From Spartobacteria bacterium LR76 (GTDB taxonomy: Bacteria > Verrucomicrobiota > Verrucomicrobiia > Chthoniobacterales > Terrimicrobiaceae), in NCBI GenBank assembly GCA_003054655.1, contig QAYZ01000016.1, positions 248,001 to 312,000 of the forward strand: DNA of 64,000 nucleotides. Reading direction: 5' to 3'. Below, piece by piece: positions 27,501 to 36,069 of the stretch. Under the pieces are notes generated by a model, which worked only from the letters and a program-made list of their open reading frames with translations, searched no databases and was not told the DNA's origin. Position numbers and translations under genes: made by a program. Positions within the stretch are counted from its first letter, which is position 1. Each line of letters starts with the position of its first letter.

Positions 27501-28316
27501 CGACAAATCCTGCTCAACCTGATCGGCAATGCCATCAAGTTCACGCCCGCCGGCAGTGTCATTTTGGAAATGACACCGACCTGCCTCGGCGATGTCGCTC
27601 CGGCGGCCCCGGATTTGATGTGTTTCGATTTTTGCGTTCAGGATACCGGGATCGGGATTTCCAAGGAAAAGCTCGCGATTTTGTTCAAGCCTTTCGTGCA
27701 GGGGGACTCGAGCATTTCCCGTCGCTTCGGTGGCACCGGTCTGGGACTCTCGATTTCGAGAAAACTGGCGGAGTGCATGGGTGGCTCCATCGTCGTTGAA
27801 AGCGAGGAGGGGCGCGGATCGTGTTTTATCGCCCGGCTCCCTTTGGCATCCGCTCCCGAGGAGCCTGTTGATGGATGCCTGTCGGGAAGGGAAACACTCG
27901 ATGCAACCTTTGCCCAAAGACATCCCTTGAAGGTAATGGTGGTCGAGGATGACCGGATCAACCTAATGCTGATTCAATCGCTGTTGAAGAGGCTGGGATA
28001 TGAGTCCTCTTCCGCAGAGAATGGCAGGGATGCCATCAGATTATACGAGTCTGTTCAGCCGAACTGCATCCTGACGGATATTCAGATGCCTGTGATGGAT
28101 GGTATTGAACTCACGCGAGAGATCCGGTCTCTGGAAAAACGCGGAGGCGGATCGCGAAGGGTGGCCATCGTTGCGGTGACCGCCAATATTTTGCCGGCAG
28201 ACCGGCAGCTTTGTTCTGAGGTGGGGATGGATGAGTACCTGAACAAGCCCATCAAGGTTGAGGCGCTTGCCAATGTGCTCTCTGCGGCATCACGGCAGGC
28301 CGATGAGACGCATTAG
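24561..28316 (+). CDS. Hybrid sensor histidine kinase with multi-helix membrane domain, three PAS domains and receiver
   Basis: The 1251-residue protein begins with about seven hydrophobic helices (residues 35-260). A CHASE3-like helical region (265-425) and another membrane helix (about 430-450) follow. Three PAS domains follow: FVNDKFCRISGYSREELIG near 485, a second near 610 (DLIFIKDQNYAFVYCN) and a third near 735 with a PAC segment. The HisKA domain has the phospho-acceptor His872 in TMSHELRTPMNG, and the ATPase domain shows NLIGNAIKFTP and GGTGLGLSISRKL. The C-terminal receiver has Asp1173 in LTDIQMPVMDG. The PAS domains could sense redox or small ligands. No partner regulator is adjacent, so output is through the receiver or an unlinked HPt protein. 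Confidence 0.9.
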   Translation: MSSQRSTCVSRSSPAPGGGSPSSWRRVFLRHGGTAARCLSAGVFVLGLIGLGGWLLENEILKRVDPEWVTMKVTTALALVACAVALYLSLSGGGLSRILAKSIGAVVACFGLLVIAEYVFGLDLGFDSAFFREHVTPEWTARARPSPSTALNFVLMGTAFLLVNGAGFRRYLQVAKSLGFTVAGIGLFAVVGYMGDALVGFHGWIYTGMAFHTAGSFLMLGLGVIILALLNDELRWSVDITTTLVFFSGLGLMVFAAEMTYAHTRHLYDASKMVAHREEVLKEIQEVEKGISNLQGSLRNFLMTADEAFLHGRPEAIRAIWSNLQQVKSLTSDNPSQQARAIEISFLFSRWLAAEGTAISARRSGGLEAAIEVLKSGNSAMYWGNLELILASMENEEGRLRGVDQSVMRDAAADTFLLLPLEAFLGVAIFLVALFSLDAGLRKRDQAERALRAALKKEMDLRNAIDEHAIVAITDTQGTIEFVNDKFCRISGYSREELIGRDHRIINSGHHPPEFFRDLWVAIKKGNVWKGEIKNRASDGSFYWVDTTIVPFIGEDGSPSRFVGILTDITPLKATEESLRHSESCLAQERTLLRTLLDTIPDLIFIKDQNYAFVYCNKAFEGFFGRTSAELIGLGDEDVFPPEHAAMSRSLEVRVLETLQLQRSEKIIVSQSGRRMVVETLRSPLFDPAGNCTGLVGISRDITDRRFSEAQVRTLLDRLRIALQASGAGIWELDLTTGEVTWDEQMYALYGMNPASAEKGIQRWYRHIHPDDLGRCQQLPEEIPKTGKDLFEIDFRIFREDDGEMRFIRANGILKRNESDQIVRVIGSSRDVTEERKREEKLAEALALQKSLVARAQEGERAKGQFLATMSHELRTPMNGILGFIQLLCDSPGLSCAAKDYAAIIRESAESLLRILDDILDFSRMDAGRLDLESKTFSPRQLVSDISRLMAKQAEDRGLHFETIVADAVPERLKGDPGRIRQILLNLIGNAIKFTPAGSVILEMTPTCLGDVAPAAPDLMCFDFCVQDTGIGISKEKLAILFKPFVQGDSSISRRFGGTGLGLSISRKLAECMGGSIVVESEEGRGSCFIARLPLASAPEEPVDGCLSGRETLDATFAQRHPLKVMVVEDDRINLMLIQSLLKRLGYESSSAENGRDAIRLYESVQPNCILTDIQMPVMDGIELTREIRSLEKRGGGSRRVAIVAVTANILPADRQLCSEVGMDEYLNKPIKVEALANVLSAASRQADETH

Positions 28317-28335
28317 CATCCGGTTGGTTGCGGAC

Positions 28336-28509
28336 CTAGCGGGCAAAGAAGAAGATATAAATCCCGAAGACGAAAAACATCACATAGATCAGCCCGGTGA
28401 GGATGAGCGTGAGCAGCACCCGGGCATGGAGCAGGTGATGATACCAAGGTCTCGCTCCATTCCCGGGAGCTTCCGTGCGGCTGCCTGGTGGCGCGGGATT
28501 TGTCGTCAT
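28336..28509 (-). CDS. Possible small single-pass membrane protein
   Basis: I found this 57-residue frame on the minus strand in the gap after the kinase. It starts MTTNPAPPGSRTEAPGNG, has a basic WYHHLLHAR, and then one strongly hydrophobic helix (VLLTLILTGLIYVMFFVFG, then IYIFFFAR). The N-terminal part is Pro/Gly-rich and polar, and the third codon positions in the helix region are mostly G or C, both as expected for a real gene. The upstream region has no convincing Shine-Dalgarno. It converges with the kinase (20 bp apart) and is divergent from the CydDC-like exporter. Function is unknown; a small subunit of a membrane complex is possible. Confidence 0.5.
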   Translation of the reverse strand: MTTNPAPPGSRTEAPGNGARPWYHHLLHARVLLTLILTGLIYVMFFVFGIYIFFFAR

Positions 28510-28930
28510 CTCGGTGTTGAGTGTCGTCCGGTACGGTCGATTTGAACAGTGGCAGTTTTTTCCATTATGGACCTGTACAGTTAGGTGCCATCTGTCATTG
28601 GCTGCCCGACGGTCTGCCGGGAATCTCAGGCGATATGGTGAATCAATCCACCGTAAACACGGGGGGGCGCTCCGTTGATCGCGGCTGCTCCCGGGCTGCT
28701 GACAGCAGCGACAAAGTCGGCGACTTCAAGGCCCGATGCCACCGATGGATGCCGTTGCCAAGGCGGTCGTTCCTGCAAGCAGTAGATCCATGAACATTAG
28801 AAACTGGACCGGAATGTCGCCGGGCGCAAATGGGTGCGACAGCTAGGCGGATTGAGTGATCGCAAGTTGCCGCAAAGAAAACGCAAGGTCGGGTGCGCGG
28901 AGTTCTTTCTGCGTTTTATAAGGTAATCTT
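28510..28930. other. Intergenic stretch before the CydDC-like exporter
   Basis: About 420 bp without a convincing gene. A 90-codon plus-strand frame at 28521-28793 has mixed composition and no start signal or recognisable motif. The last bases hold AAGG 8 nt before the ATG at 28931, the ribosome-binding site of the exporter. I see no strong promoter or terminator. Confidence 0.4.
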
Positions 28931-30625
28931 ATGCAAGTGACGCGCGATAACCAGTTGCCCGGGGCGAAGCAATCCCGCAGGTCGGTCTATGCGACTGCAG
29001 CCATGGGATGGGCGGGAATGGGTTGCACCGTCGCCCAGGCTCTCCTGTTGGGAGTGGCCATCGATCATCTCTGGCGAGGTGCGTCGGTGCCGCTTTGGAC
29101 GTTTGTTGCCGTGGGGGTGGTCATTGTTCTGCGTGCAGTGTTTGCCGGCGGCGGCAGACTGTGTGCCTTTGGTGCCTCCGCCTGGGCAAAAAGGGAAACC
29201 CGGCGGGCGATCCATCGCAAAATCCTGGAGCTGGGTCCGGCACGATCTGCCTCCGAACGTACTGGAGGTCTGGTCCACGATGCCGTCGAGGGAGTCGAGG
29301 CGTTGGACGCGAGCAATGGCCTCTATTTCCCGCAGTTCCTCGTCGGGCTCAGCGCACCCGTGCTCATCTGTGCCGTCATTGGCGTCATGGATTGGGTTTC
29401 CGGTCTGGTGCTTCTATTGACTGCGCCCCTCGCCCCGCTGCTCCTTGGCCTGACGCAAAGCCGGTTTCGCTCAGTTTCTACACGCTATCATGCCGCAGCC
29501 AATGCCCTGAGCGCGCGATTTCTCGATGCGGTGCAGGGACTGCCGACGCTCAAGGCCTTCAATGCGGGCAAGGCGCAGGGAATGGAAATGGCGAGGGCGG
29601 GGGAACATTTCCGGAAGGAAACGATGAAGCTTCTCGCCGTCAATCAACTGGCCATCTTTCTGCTGGACTGGGGCTTTGCGGTGGGAGCCACGGGAGCAGC
29701 CTTTGTCGTCGCTGCTCTGCGCTGGAAGGCGGGCGCGATTTCCGTGGGCGAGGCCGTGGCCATCGTCCTTTTGAGCCTGGAGATCATCAGGCAGTTGAAT
29801 CTGCTCGGTGCCTTCTTCTTTGCTGGGGCGGGCGGGCGGGCCATGAGCCGGCGCATCCGGCAATACCTCGATGCTCCCCCCGCTGTGCAGGGTGCGGGTA
29901 AAAAAGTCTGTCGGTTGCCTTCCCGCCTGGGCATCCGCTTTGAAAGAGTTTCCTTCGCCTACCGCCCGGGTGCCGATGTCTTGCATGATGTGAGCTTCTC
30001 GATCCAACCCGGAGAGACGGTCGGATTGCTCGGGGCCAGCGGTGCGGGCAAGAGTTCCATCATTCATCTCCTGCTTCGTTTTGCCGATCCCCGGTCGGGT
30101 CTTGTTATGCTGGGCGGTCATCCTCTGCCCGAGCTTCCGCTGGACTGGCTGCGATCCCAGATCGCATGGGTCGCCCAGGATACCTGGTTGTTTCACGGCA
30201 CGGTAGAGGAAAATCTTCGCATCGCGTGTCCCGATGCAGGCCGCCGGGAGATCGAGGAAGCATCCCGTGCGGCCTGCATCCATGATTTTATCACCTCGTT
30301 GCCCGATGGTTATGCGACGCATATTGGCGAACGAGGCATGCGCCTCAGTGGCGGGCAGGCGCAGCGGCTCGCCATTGCGAGAGCATTGCTCAAGGACGCG
30401 CCCATCATTCTACTCGACGAGCCGACCTCGCATATTGACTTCGCCTGTGAGACCACGCTCAGGCATGCCCTGGAGCGGCTGATGGAGGGGCGCACGGTCT
30501 TGCACATCACCCACCGCAGGCACTCGCTCTCCACCGCCAGCCGACTGCTCTATCTGGAGGAGGGCAGGATCATGAGGGACGAGTGCGGTGTGGAGAGGGA
30601 AACTGTGGCCGCCAGAAGTTTATGA
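28931..30625 (+). CDS. cydD: CydD-like ABC exporter, membrane-ATPase half
   Basis: The 564-residue half-transporter has six membrane helices (about residues 20-310) and a C-terminal ATPase. The ATPase shows Walker A LLGASGAGKSS near 370, ABC signature LSGGQAQRL near 474 and Walker B IILLDEPTSHID near 495. FLDAVQGLPTLKAFNAGKAQ in the membrane domain is close to the FLxxxxGLxTLKxF block of CydD. CydDC exports glutathione and cysteine to the periplasm, which supports assembly of cytochrome bd oxidase. It overlaps the partner gene by 4 bp (ATGA). cydAB is not in the window, so a different substrate cannot be excluded. Confidence 0.75.
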   Translation: MQVTRDNQLPGAKQSRRSVYATAAMGWAGMGCTVAQALLLGVAIDHLWRGASVPLWTFVAVGVVIVLRAVFAGGGRLCAFGASAWAKRETRRAIHRKILELGPARSASERTGGLVHDAVEGVEALDASNGLYFPQFLVGLSAPVLICAVIGVMDWVSGLVLLLTAPLAPLLLGLTQSRFRSVSTRYHAAANALSARFLDAVQGLPTLKAFNAGKAQGMEMARAGEHFRKETMKLLAVNQLAIFLLDWGFAVGATGAAFVVAALRWKAGAISVGEAVAIVLLSLEIIRQLNLLGAFFFAGAGGRAMSRRIRQYLDAPPAVQGAGKKVCRLPSRLGIRFERVSFAYRPGADVLHDVSFSIQPGETVGLLGASGAGKSSIIHLLLRFADPRSGLVMLGGHPLPELPLDWLRSQIAWVAQDTWLFHGTVEENLRIACPDAGRREIEEASRAACIHDFITSLPDGYATHIGERGMRLSGGQAQRLAIARALLKDAPIILLDEPTSHIDFACETTLRHALERLMEGRTVLHITHRRHSLSTASRLLYLEEGRIMRDECGVERETVAARSL

Positions 30626-32373
30626 ACCATCGACAAACCATTTTCCGCCTTTGGGAAGTGCTGCGCCCCTTGCGTGGAACCCTGGCGATTTCCGCAGGCA
30701 TGCGTATCGTGAATCAGTCGCTCGCCATCGTCCTGATCGTACTGGCCGTCTGGGGTGTCGCAGCCATTGCCCGGGGAGCCGGCGGCAAGGAACTTTGGAG
30801 CGTCGCACTATCTTTGGTTGGACTTGGCATGATCAAGGGTGTGTTTCGCTACCTGGAGCAGTTTTCCGGACATTATGTGGCGTTTCGCCTGCTTGCCGAT
30901 TTGCGGCGTCAGTTGTTCGACTCCCTTGAAGCGCTGGCTCCGGCAGGATTGGGGAGCGAGCGGAGCGGCGACCTGGTGTCACGTGCCATTGCCGACGTCG
31001 AGAGGGTGGAGGTATTCTATGCCCATACCATTGCCCCCGCCATTGTCGCTGCGGTCGTCCCGATGGCAGCGCTCGGGGCGTTGGCGGTCGTGAGTCCGTT
31101 CGCTTCGCTGGTTCTGCTTCCCATCGTTCTGCTGGTCGGGGTGGGTATTCCGTATGCTGCACATCGGCTCGGGGTGCATGCTGCGCAAAGTGCGAGGAGC
31201 GGACTCGGCGACATCGCGGTACGACTTACCGATGCCATCCAGGGCATCCGGGAGATGGTGGTTTTTGGCTATGGAAGCCGCAGTGAAGCGCTCCTCGATC
31301 GCTCGGGCGAGGATGTCGGCAATGCTCAAAAAGGCCTGGCGCGCTGCTCGGCCTTCCAGAGCATGGCGACGGAGCTTGGCATGGGAGCCGGGGTGCTGGC
31401 TGTGATGATCCTGGGGAGCCGGGAGGTTCATTCGGGAGCGATGCCGGCATATGATTTTCCCGTAGTAATCGCCCTGACTCTGAGCGTGTTTGTCCCGCTG
31501 CTGGGGGTCACCAACCTGATTCCCGATTTTGAGCAGGCGATCAGCAGCGCCAGGAGACTCTTTTCGATCATTGATCGTCCGGAGAAAAATCTTCCATTAC
31601 GCGTCTCCGGTCGTGGGGTTAAGGATTCTGGTATCGTCTTTGACCGGTTGTCCTTTTCTTACGACAGCGAGGGGGCGCGTGTGCTGGATCGAGTTTCTTT
31701 TGCTGTTGAGCCGGGGGAGATCACTGCCATCGTCGGTGCCAGTGGAGCGGGGAAATCCACCATCGTTAACCTCCTGTTACGCTATTGGCGGGAGGATCAG
31801 GGAGACATCCGCATCGGGGGTGTTTCCCTTCGAACTTTGACGCCCGAGCGAGTGCGTGAGCTGATAGCGGTGGTTCCTCAGCGCGTGCACATCTTTAATA
31901 TGACCTTCCGGGAAAACATCCGCGTTGCCCGACCCGAGGCTACCAATGTGCAGATCGAGGCGGCAGCCCGTCTGGCCCGGATTCACGACTTTATCATGAG
32001 CCAGCCGCAGGGCTACGATACACCGGCACACGAGGGTGGCTCCCGGCTTTCCGGAGGGCAGCGTCAGCGGATTGCCATCGCACGCGCCTTCTTGCGGGAT
32101 GCTCCAGTACTCATTTTCGACGAAGCCACCGCTCACCTCGACGAGGAAACCGAGCGTCAGGTCATCGGGTCGGCGCGCTCCTGGCAGGCGATGTCGGAGA
32201 GCCGTACCGTAATGGTCATAGCCCATCGGCTGGCGTGTGTGAGGGACGCCTCGCAGATCGTCGTGCTGGAGCACGGGCGTCTCGTCGGTGTTGGCAACCA
32301 CCTGGATTTGCTGGAGACGTGTGAGGCCTATGCGGATCTTTTCGCCGCACAATCTGCTGAGACGCTGGTCTAG
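30622..32373 (+). CDS. cydC: CydC-like ABC exporter, membrane-ATPase half
   Basis: This 583-residue protein is the second half of the heterodimeric exporter. Its membrane domain contains SGDLVSRAIADVERVEVFYAHTIAP, similar to the LLSRLVSDVDALQxLYLR block of CydC. The ATPase has IVGASGAGKSTIVNLLLRYW near 372 and SRLSGGQRQRIAIARAFL near 476. The start at 30622 overlaps the cydD stop; the frame is open back to 30583. It would pump thiols or a related small molecule out of the cytoplasm with CydD. It converges with rarD, the two stops overlapping by 4 bp. Confidence 0.75.
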   Translation: MNHRQTIFRLWEVLRPLRGTLAISAGMRIVNQSLAIVLIVLAVWGVAAIARGAGGKELWSVALSLVGLGMIKGVFRYLEQFSGHYVAFRLLADLRRQLFDSLEALAPAGLGSERSGDLVSRAIADVERVEVFYAHTIAPAIVAAVVPMAALGALAVVSPFASLVLLPIVLLVGVGIPYAAHRLGVHAAQSARSGLGDIAVRLTDAIQGIREMVVFGYGSRSEALLDRSGEDVGNAQKGLARCSAFQSMATELGMGAGVLAVMILGSREVHSGAMPAYDFPVVIALTLSVFVPLLGVTNLIPDFEQAISSARRLFSIIDRPEKNLPLRVSGRGVKDSGIVFDRLSFSYDSEGARVLDRVSFAVEPGEITAIVGASGAGKSTIVNLLLRYWREDQGDIRIGGVSLRTLTPERVRELIAVVPQRVHIFNMTFRENIRVARPEATNVQIEAAARLARIHDFIMSQPQGYDTPAHEGGSRLSGGQRQRIAIARAFLRDAPVLIFDEATAHLDEETERQVIGSARSWQAMSESRTVMVIAHRLACVRDASQIVVLEHGRLVGVGNHLDLLETCEAYADLFAAQSAETLV

Positions 32374-33296
32374 GCGGCGGGTTCAATCACCGATTCCCGC
32401 CGCGTGCGGAATCGGGAGGAGACCAGAAAGATCGCGATTGCCGTCCATATGAACGCAAAGGCGATGCCATCGCGAAGGGTGAAGCGTTCGTGAAAGACGA
32501 AAACCCCGACGAGTAGCTGCAGCGTGGGCGCGAGGTACTGGAAGAACCCCAAGGTCGACAGGGGGAGCAGTTTGGCTGCCGAGATGAACCAGATGAGCGG
32601 AAAAGCTGTCACGACGCCGCCCCCCATCAGGAGCAGGGTGATTGTGGGAGTATCGAGGAAATGCATCGACCCATGCCGAGCGAACACGCCCAGCAAGACC
32701 AGCGCCACCGGAGACATGACCGCCGTCTCAACGATCAATCCCGGCAGGGGATCGATCGGCACCATCTTGCGAAGCAATCCGTAGATGCCAAAGCTCGAGG
32801 CGATACCCAGCGCGATCCAGGGGACTTTCCAGAGATGCCAGCCGAAATAGACGACGCCCACGGTCGCCAGGAGTACGGCGATGACTTGCGCCCGGTTGAG
32901 GCGCTCCCGCAGGACCAATGCACCCAGGAGGACATTCACCAGGGGGTTGATAAAATATCCGAGACTCGTTTCTACCACCTGCCCGGTATTGACTCCGTAG
33001 ACAAAGAGCCCCCAGTTAAAGCTCAGCAGGGTGGCGGTGAGAAACAGGATGGCGACCAGCCTCGGGGATCGGATGACCCGCAGGCAGGGGGCGAGCTGTT
33101 TCCAGGCCGCCGCGAGAGCGACGAGGAACACCAGCGACCAGAGCAGGCGGTGGCAGATGACCTCCGCCGCCGGGATCGTGCCAAACTGCTTCCAGTACAG
33201 CGGGAATAAACCCCATGAGCCGTACGCGAGCAGCGCATAGATCACTCCCTGGCGGGTCTTGGACTCCGTATTCAAAACAAGGCAGGGATTCTGCAC
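32370..33296 (-). CDS. rarD: RarD-type EamA/DMT permease
   Basis: The 308-residue protein has ten predicted membrane helices arranged as two EamA repeats. The opening GVIYALLAYGSWGLFPLYWKQF and AAEVICHRLLWSL are characteristic of RarD (chloramphenicol-sensitive protein). The family probably exports amino acids or other metabolites; substrates are rarely known. It is on the minus strand, convergent with cydC and 105 bp downstream of the AraC gene, which may read through into it. Confidence 0.85.
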   Translation of the reverse strand: MQNPCLVLNTESKTRQGVIYALLAYGSWGLFPLYWKQFGTIPAAEVICHRLLWSLVFLVALAAAWKQLAPCLRVIRSPRLVAILFLTATLLSFNWGLFVYGVNTGQVVETSLGYFINPLVNVLLGALVLRERLNRAQVIAVLLATVGVVYFGWHLWKVPWIALGIASSFGIYGLLRKMVPIDPLPGLIVETAVMSPVALVLLGVFARHGSMHFLDTPTITLLLMGGGVVTAFPLIWFISAAKLLPLSTLGFFQYLAPTLQLLVGVFVFHERFTLRDGIAFAFIWTAIAIFLVSSRFRTRRESVIEPAA

Positions 33297-33400
33297 GCAT
33301 CCCCCGCAAAGGACAGATGCAAATCCGGCAATTTTAGACCATTACAGATGCGCGTTTCAGGCAGGTCGTCAGGTGAACGTCGCAAAAGAACCCTTCGATG

Positions 33401-34234
33401 CTATGCGGGGGTTCCGCGCTCGGCGCTTGGCGGATGTTTCCAAAGGCGGCGATAAAGCCGGGAGAAATACAGCGGGTCGTCATATCCCACCTCGGAGGCG
33501 ATCCGCTTGAGCTGCCAGTTGGTCTCCCGCAGGAGGTATCTGGCGTGCCGGAGGCGCAAGTGCTCGATGTACTCGTGCGGCGTGCAGAGGGTGGATTCCA
33601 GGAACAGGGTGCGCAGGTAGTTGGGGCTCAGGTCTGCCACCTGCATCAATCCGGAAAGCGCATCCCGCCTGGCAAAATGTTCGTGCGCCCAGCGCAGTGT
33701 CTCTTTGATGCGGGGATGGACATCCTCTGCCACGACCGCTTGATCCGCCCCCGCAGATGTCTCGGCGTGCTGGAGAAATCGAGTCAGCATGGCTTTCAAT
33801 GCCGCCTCGAGATGCAACGGATGCCAGTCATCCCGTGGCTTCTGAAACAATGCCTTCAGCTTCGCGTAGGCCGACTGTTCCTCCTTCTGCTCGGCGGGAG
33901 AGAGCCTCCGGCGAAGTAAGGACCGGATGACCTCGCTCGGATCGTCGTACTCGCACCATGTGATCGTGCAGCCCTGGCCCGCGGGAGTCGTCCAGACCCT
34001 GCGCACCCACGCCGGCACGAGAAACTGAGAGCCTGCCCGGAGCCTCAGCGTCACTCCATCCAAAGTATAGCGAAGCTCACCCTCCAGGATGAGGATGAAG
34101 CGATGGGTCGTAATGATCTCATCCCTGGTGCTCTCGCCCTTGGAAAAGAAGCGGCGGTCGACATTGCTGACCTCCAGTTTCTTGCGCAGACACTCTGCTG
34201 CGAGCTGAGGAGCGGAGAGGGCGGGGGAGGGCAT
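33401..34234 (-). CDS. AraC-family transcriptional regulator with N-terminal cupin
   Basis: The 277-residue regulator has an N-terminal sensor region containing a cupin-like stretch (RFILILEGELRYTLDGVTLRLRAG, residues 45-70). The C-terminal 100 residues hold two helix-turn-helix motifs: SGLMQVADLSPNYLRTLF and WQLKRIASEVGYDDPLYFSRLYRR, the standard AraC/XylS signature. It is divergent from an FAD-dependent oxidoreductase with a 106-bp gap, the usual layout for a regulator and its target. The inducer is unknown; cupin sensors of this type often bind sugars or their acids. Confidence 0.88.
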   Translation of the reverse strand: MPSPALSAPQLAAECLRKKLEVSNVDRRFFSKGESTRDEIITTHRFILILEGELRYTLDGVTLRLRAGSQFLVPAWVRRVWTTPAGQGCTITWCEYDDPSEVIRSLLRRRLSPAEQKEEQSAYAKLKALFQKPRDDWHPLHLEAALKAMLTRFLQHAETSAGADQAVVAEDVHPRIKETLRWAHEHFARRDALSGLMQVADLSPNYLRTLFLESTLCTPHEYIEHLRLRHARYLLRETNWQLKRIASEVGYDDPLYFSRLYRRLWKHPPSAERGTPA

Positions 34235-34340
34235 CTGTAAAAACTATAGACCGGAAGTGGTGGTTTCATCCATGTCATTATTCGCGATACCCATGCCATG
34301 GTGCTGGCGGCTGGAAAGCCGGTCGGACGATAGTGGGCGG

Positions 34341-35684
34341 ATGACTGACAGCATTCATGAACCCGCCCGGGAGCTTCCTGTGATAGGGGAGTGCGATCTC
34401 TGCGTCATCGGCGGCTCTTGCACCGGAGTATTTGCCGCCTTGAGAGCGGCCCGGCTGGGGCTTTCTGTTGCCATCGTCGAGCGCATGGGGAGTTTCGGTG
34501 GAGTCGCGACTCTTTCTCTCGTCAATGTCTGGCATAGCCCATACGACGAGACGTTCCAGCGCAGGATCTTCCGGGGACTCTCCGAGGAACTCATCGATCG
34601 CCTGCGTAAACGTGGAGCGGTGAAGGATCGGGATCGCGATCCTGCCTGGGCCTGGGCTTTCAACTCCGCAGAGATGCAGATCGAGCTCGATGAACTCGTG
34701 GCCGGGCACGGCATCACTCCCTGGCTCCACACCGCTTTTTCCGGGCCTCTGATCGAGGACGGCCGGTTGGTCGGCGTCGCAGTGGAGACCAAGTCGGGGC
34801 GAGGCGCCATCCTGGCGCGATTCTTCATCGATGCGAGCGGCGATGGCGACCTCTGCAACCGCTCGGGGGCGGAAACATACACGGCGAGCAGGCACCAACC
34901 AGCCACCACTTGTGCTCTCTTTGGCGGATGGGATGACCTGCGGGATACGAACTGGCAGGGGCTGATCCGCCAGCATGGCGCGGAGTTTGGCTTGCCCGAG
35001 GGGTTTGCCTGGGGGGCGACGGTGCCGGGTTCCGATGCGTACATGCTGGCTGCCACGCGGGTGCATGAGGATTGCTCAACCGCCCGCGGCTTTACGGCTG
35101 CCGAGATCGAAGGGCGGCGACAGGTTCGGGCCATTCACGACCTCCTGCGCAAATATGCGCCCGCGGCCCGGCTGGCTCTTCTTGCTCTCCCAGCTCGCAT
35201 CGGAATTCGCGAGACGCGGCATGTGCGATGCCGGTATCGGTTGACCGGCGAGGATATCTTGTATGGGCGTCGATTTACCGATGCCATCGCAAATGGCTCT
35301 TACCGGGTCGACATTCATCATACGGACAAGCCGGGCATCACCTTTCGATACCTCAATGGCCTGGAGGTTTACGCCCGGCCTGGTTATGAAAATGTTTGTT
35401 CGCGCTGGCGCCCTGCGACCGATAAGAACCCGACCTTTTATCAGATACCGTATCGCTCGCTCGTGCCGGTCTGCTCATTCGGAAATCTGCTCGCAGCGGG
35501 ACGGTTCATCGATGCCGACGAGCAGGCCCACGCGGCGATCCGTGTGATGGTGAATATGAACCAGACCGGCGAGGCGGCCGGAGCGGCTGCCTTTCTGGCC
35601 CTGCGAGACAATGTGCCAGCCGCTCAGGTTGATCCGGACGAGTTGCGTTCGATCTTGGAGGCGGGCGGTTCGGTGATAATTTAG
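34341..35684 (+). CDS. FAD-dependent oxidoreductase (FAD_oxidored, PF12831-like)
   Basis: The 447-residue protein has an N-terminal Rossmann fold for FAD: CDLCVIGGSCTGVFAALRAARLGLSVAIVER, with the glycine motif in the form GGSCTG. FFIDASGDGDLCNRSG is the second FAD motif, and the Gly-rich AGGSVII ends the protein. FGGVATLSLVNVWHS resembles the family block where the isoalloxazine sits. PF12831 proteins often act on sugars or their acids in polysaccharide-degrading bacteria; the substrate here is unknown. I place the start at 34341 just before MTDSIHEPARELP; the frame is open to 34257 but that segment is not family-like. The divergent AraC gene is the likely regulator. Confidence 0.82.
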   Translation: MTDSIHEPARELPVIGECDLCVIGGSCTGVFAALRAARLGLSVAIVERMGSFGGVATLSLVNVWHSPYDETFQRRIFRGLSEELIDRLRKRGAVKDRDRDPAWAWAFNSAEMQIELDELVAGHGITPWLHTAFSGPLIEDGRLVGVAVETKSGRGAILARFFIDASGDGDLCNRSGAETYTASRHQPATTCALFGGWDDLRDTNWQGLIRQHGAEFGLPEGFAWGATVPGSDAYMLAATRVHEDCSTARGFTAAEIEGRRQVRAIHDLLRKYAPAARLALLALPARIGIRETRHVRCRYRLTGEDILYGRRFTDAIANGSYRVDIHHTDKPGITFRYLNGLEVYARPGYENVCSRWRPATDKNPTFYQIPYRSLVPVCSFGNLLAAGRFIDADEQAHAAIRVMVNMNQTGEAAGAAAFLALRDNVPAAQVDPDELRSILEAGGSVII

Positions 35685-36069
35685 GCGGGATGGGTGAAGG
35701 TCGGGATTGTGCGGGTGTGAGGTCCTCCCGAGGCCTGCTCTTCTCCATGGGAACCCGCCTTTCCGACCGTAATCTGGGAGGAGCCGAAACCTTGTTTCCG
35801 AACTGGTTGGGTGTGTACCAGTGAATGGCTGGGAAGGGAGGCGGAGCAGTCAGCATATCGACTCCGGGAGCCTGCGTGTTGCGGGGTGTGAAAAGATGGG
35901 AAGCCTCTTGTTGGCAGTTCCCTGCGTGTGAATACGTTGCGCTGTGACCGGGGGCGATGTTTGTTCGGAAAAATAGCCTCAAGGGGTTGCCTCATATGGG
36001 GTGTCCGGCTACCTTGTCGCCGCCGGTCCGCCGGCGGGATGCTTGAGCATCTGCCCCGGAGATTTCGAC
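35685..36069 (+). promoter_or_regulatory. Long leader region of the Mrp antiporter operon
   Basis: This 385-bp stretch lies between the FAD oxidoreductase and mrpA. Open frames on both strands lack recognisable protein features. The 3' end folds into two hairpins that abut the Shine-Dalgarno (listed separately). Na+-responsive riboswitch classes (DUF1646 motif, nhaA-I) occur before sodium antiporter genes in Verrucomicrobia; I cannot recognise their consensus by eye, so this is only a suggestion. Confidence 0.35.
36020..36051 (+). promoter_or_regulatory. Tandem hairpins next to the mrpA ribosome-binding site
   Basis: CCGCCGG-TCCG-CCGGCGG (36020-36037) is a 7-bp GC stem with a UNCG-type tetraloop. 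The adjoining GATGC-TTGA-GCATC (36038-36051) is a second perfect 5-bp stem. GGAG of the ribosome-binding site begins 6 bases later, 8 nt before the mrpA ATG. The pair may influence translation initiation or RNA stability; there is no U-tract for termination. Confidence 0.5.

Noticed and set aside
28521-28793. A 90-codon plus-strand frame before the CydDC-like exporter.
   Set aside because: No ribosome-binding site, no motif and atypical composition; noted only as intergenic.
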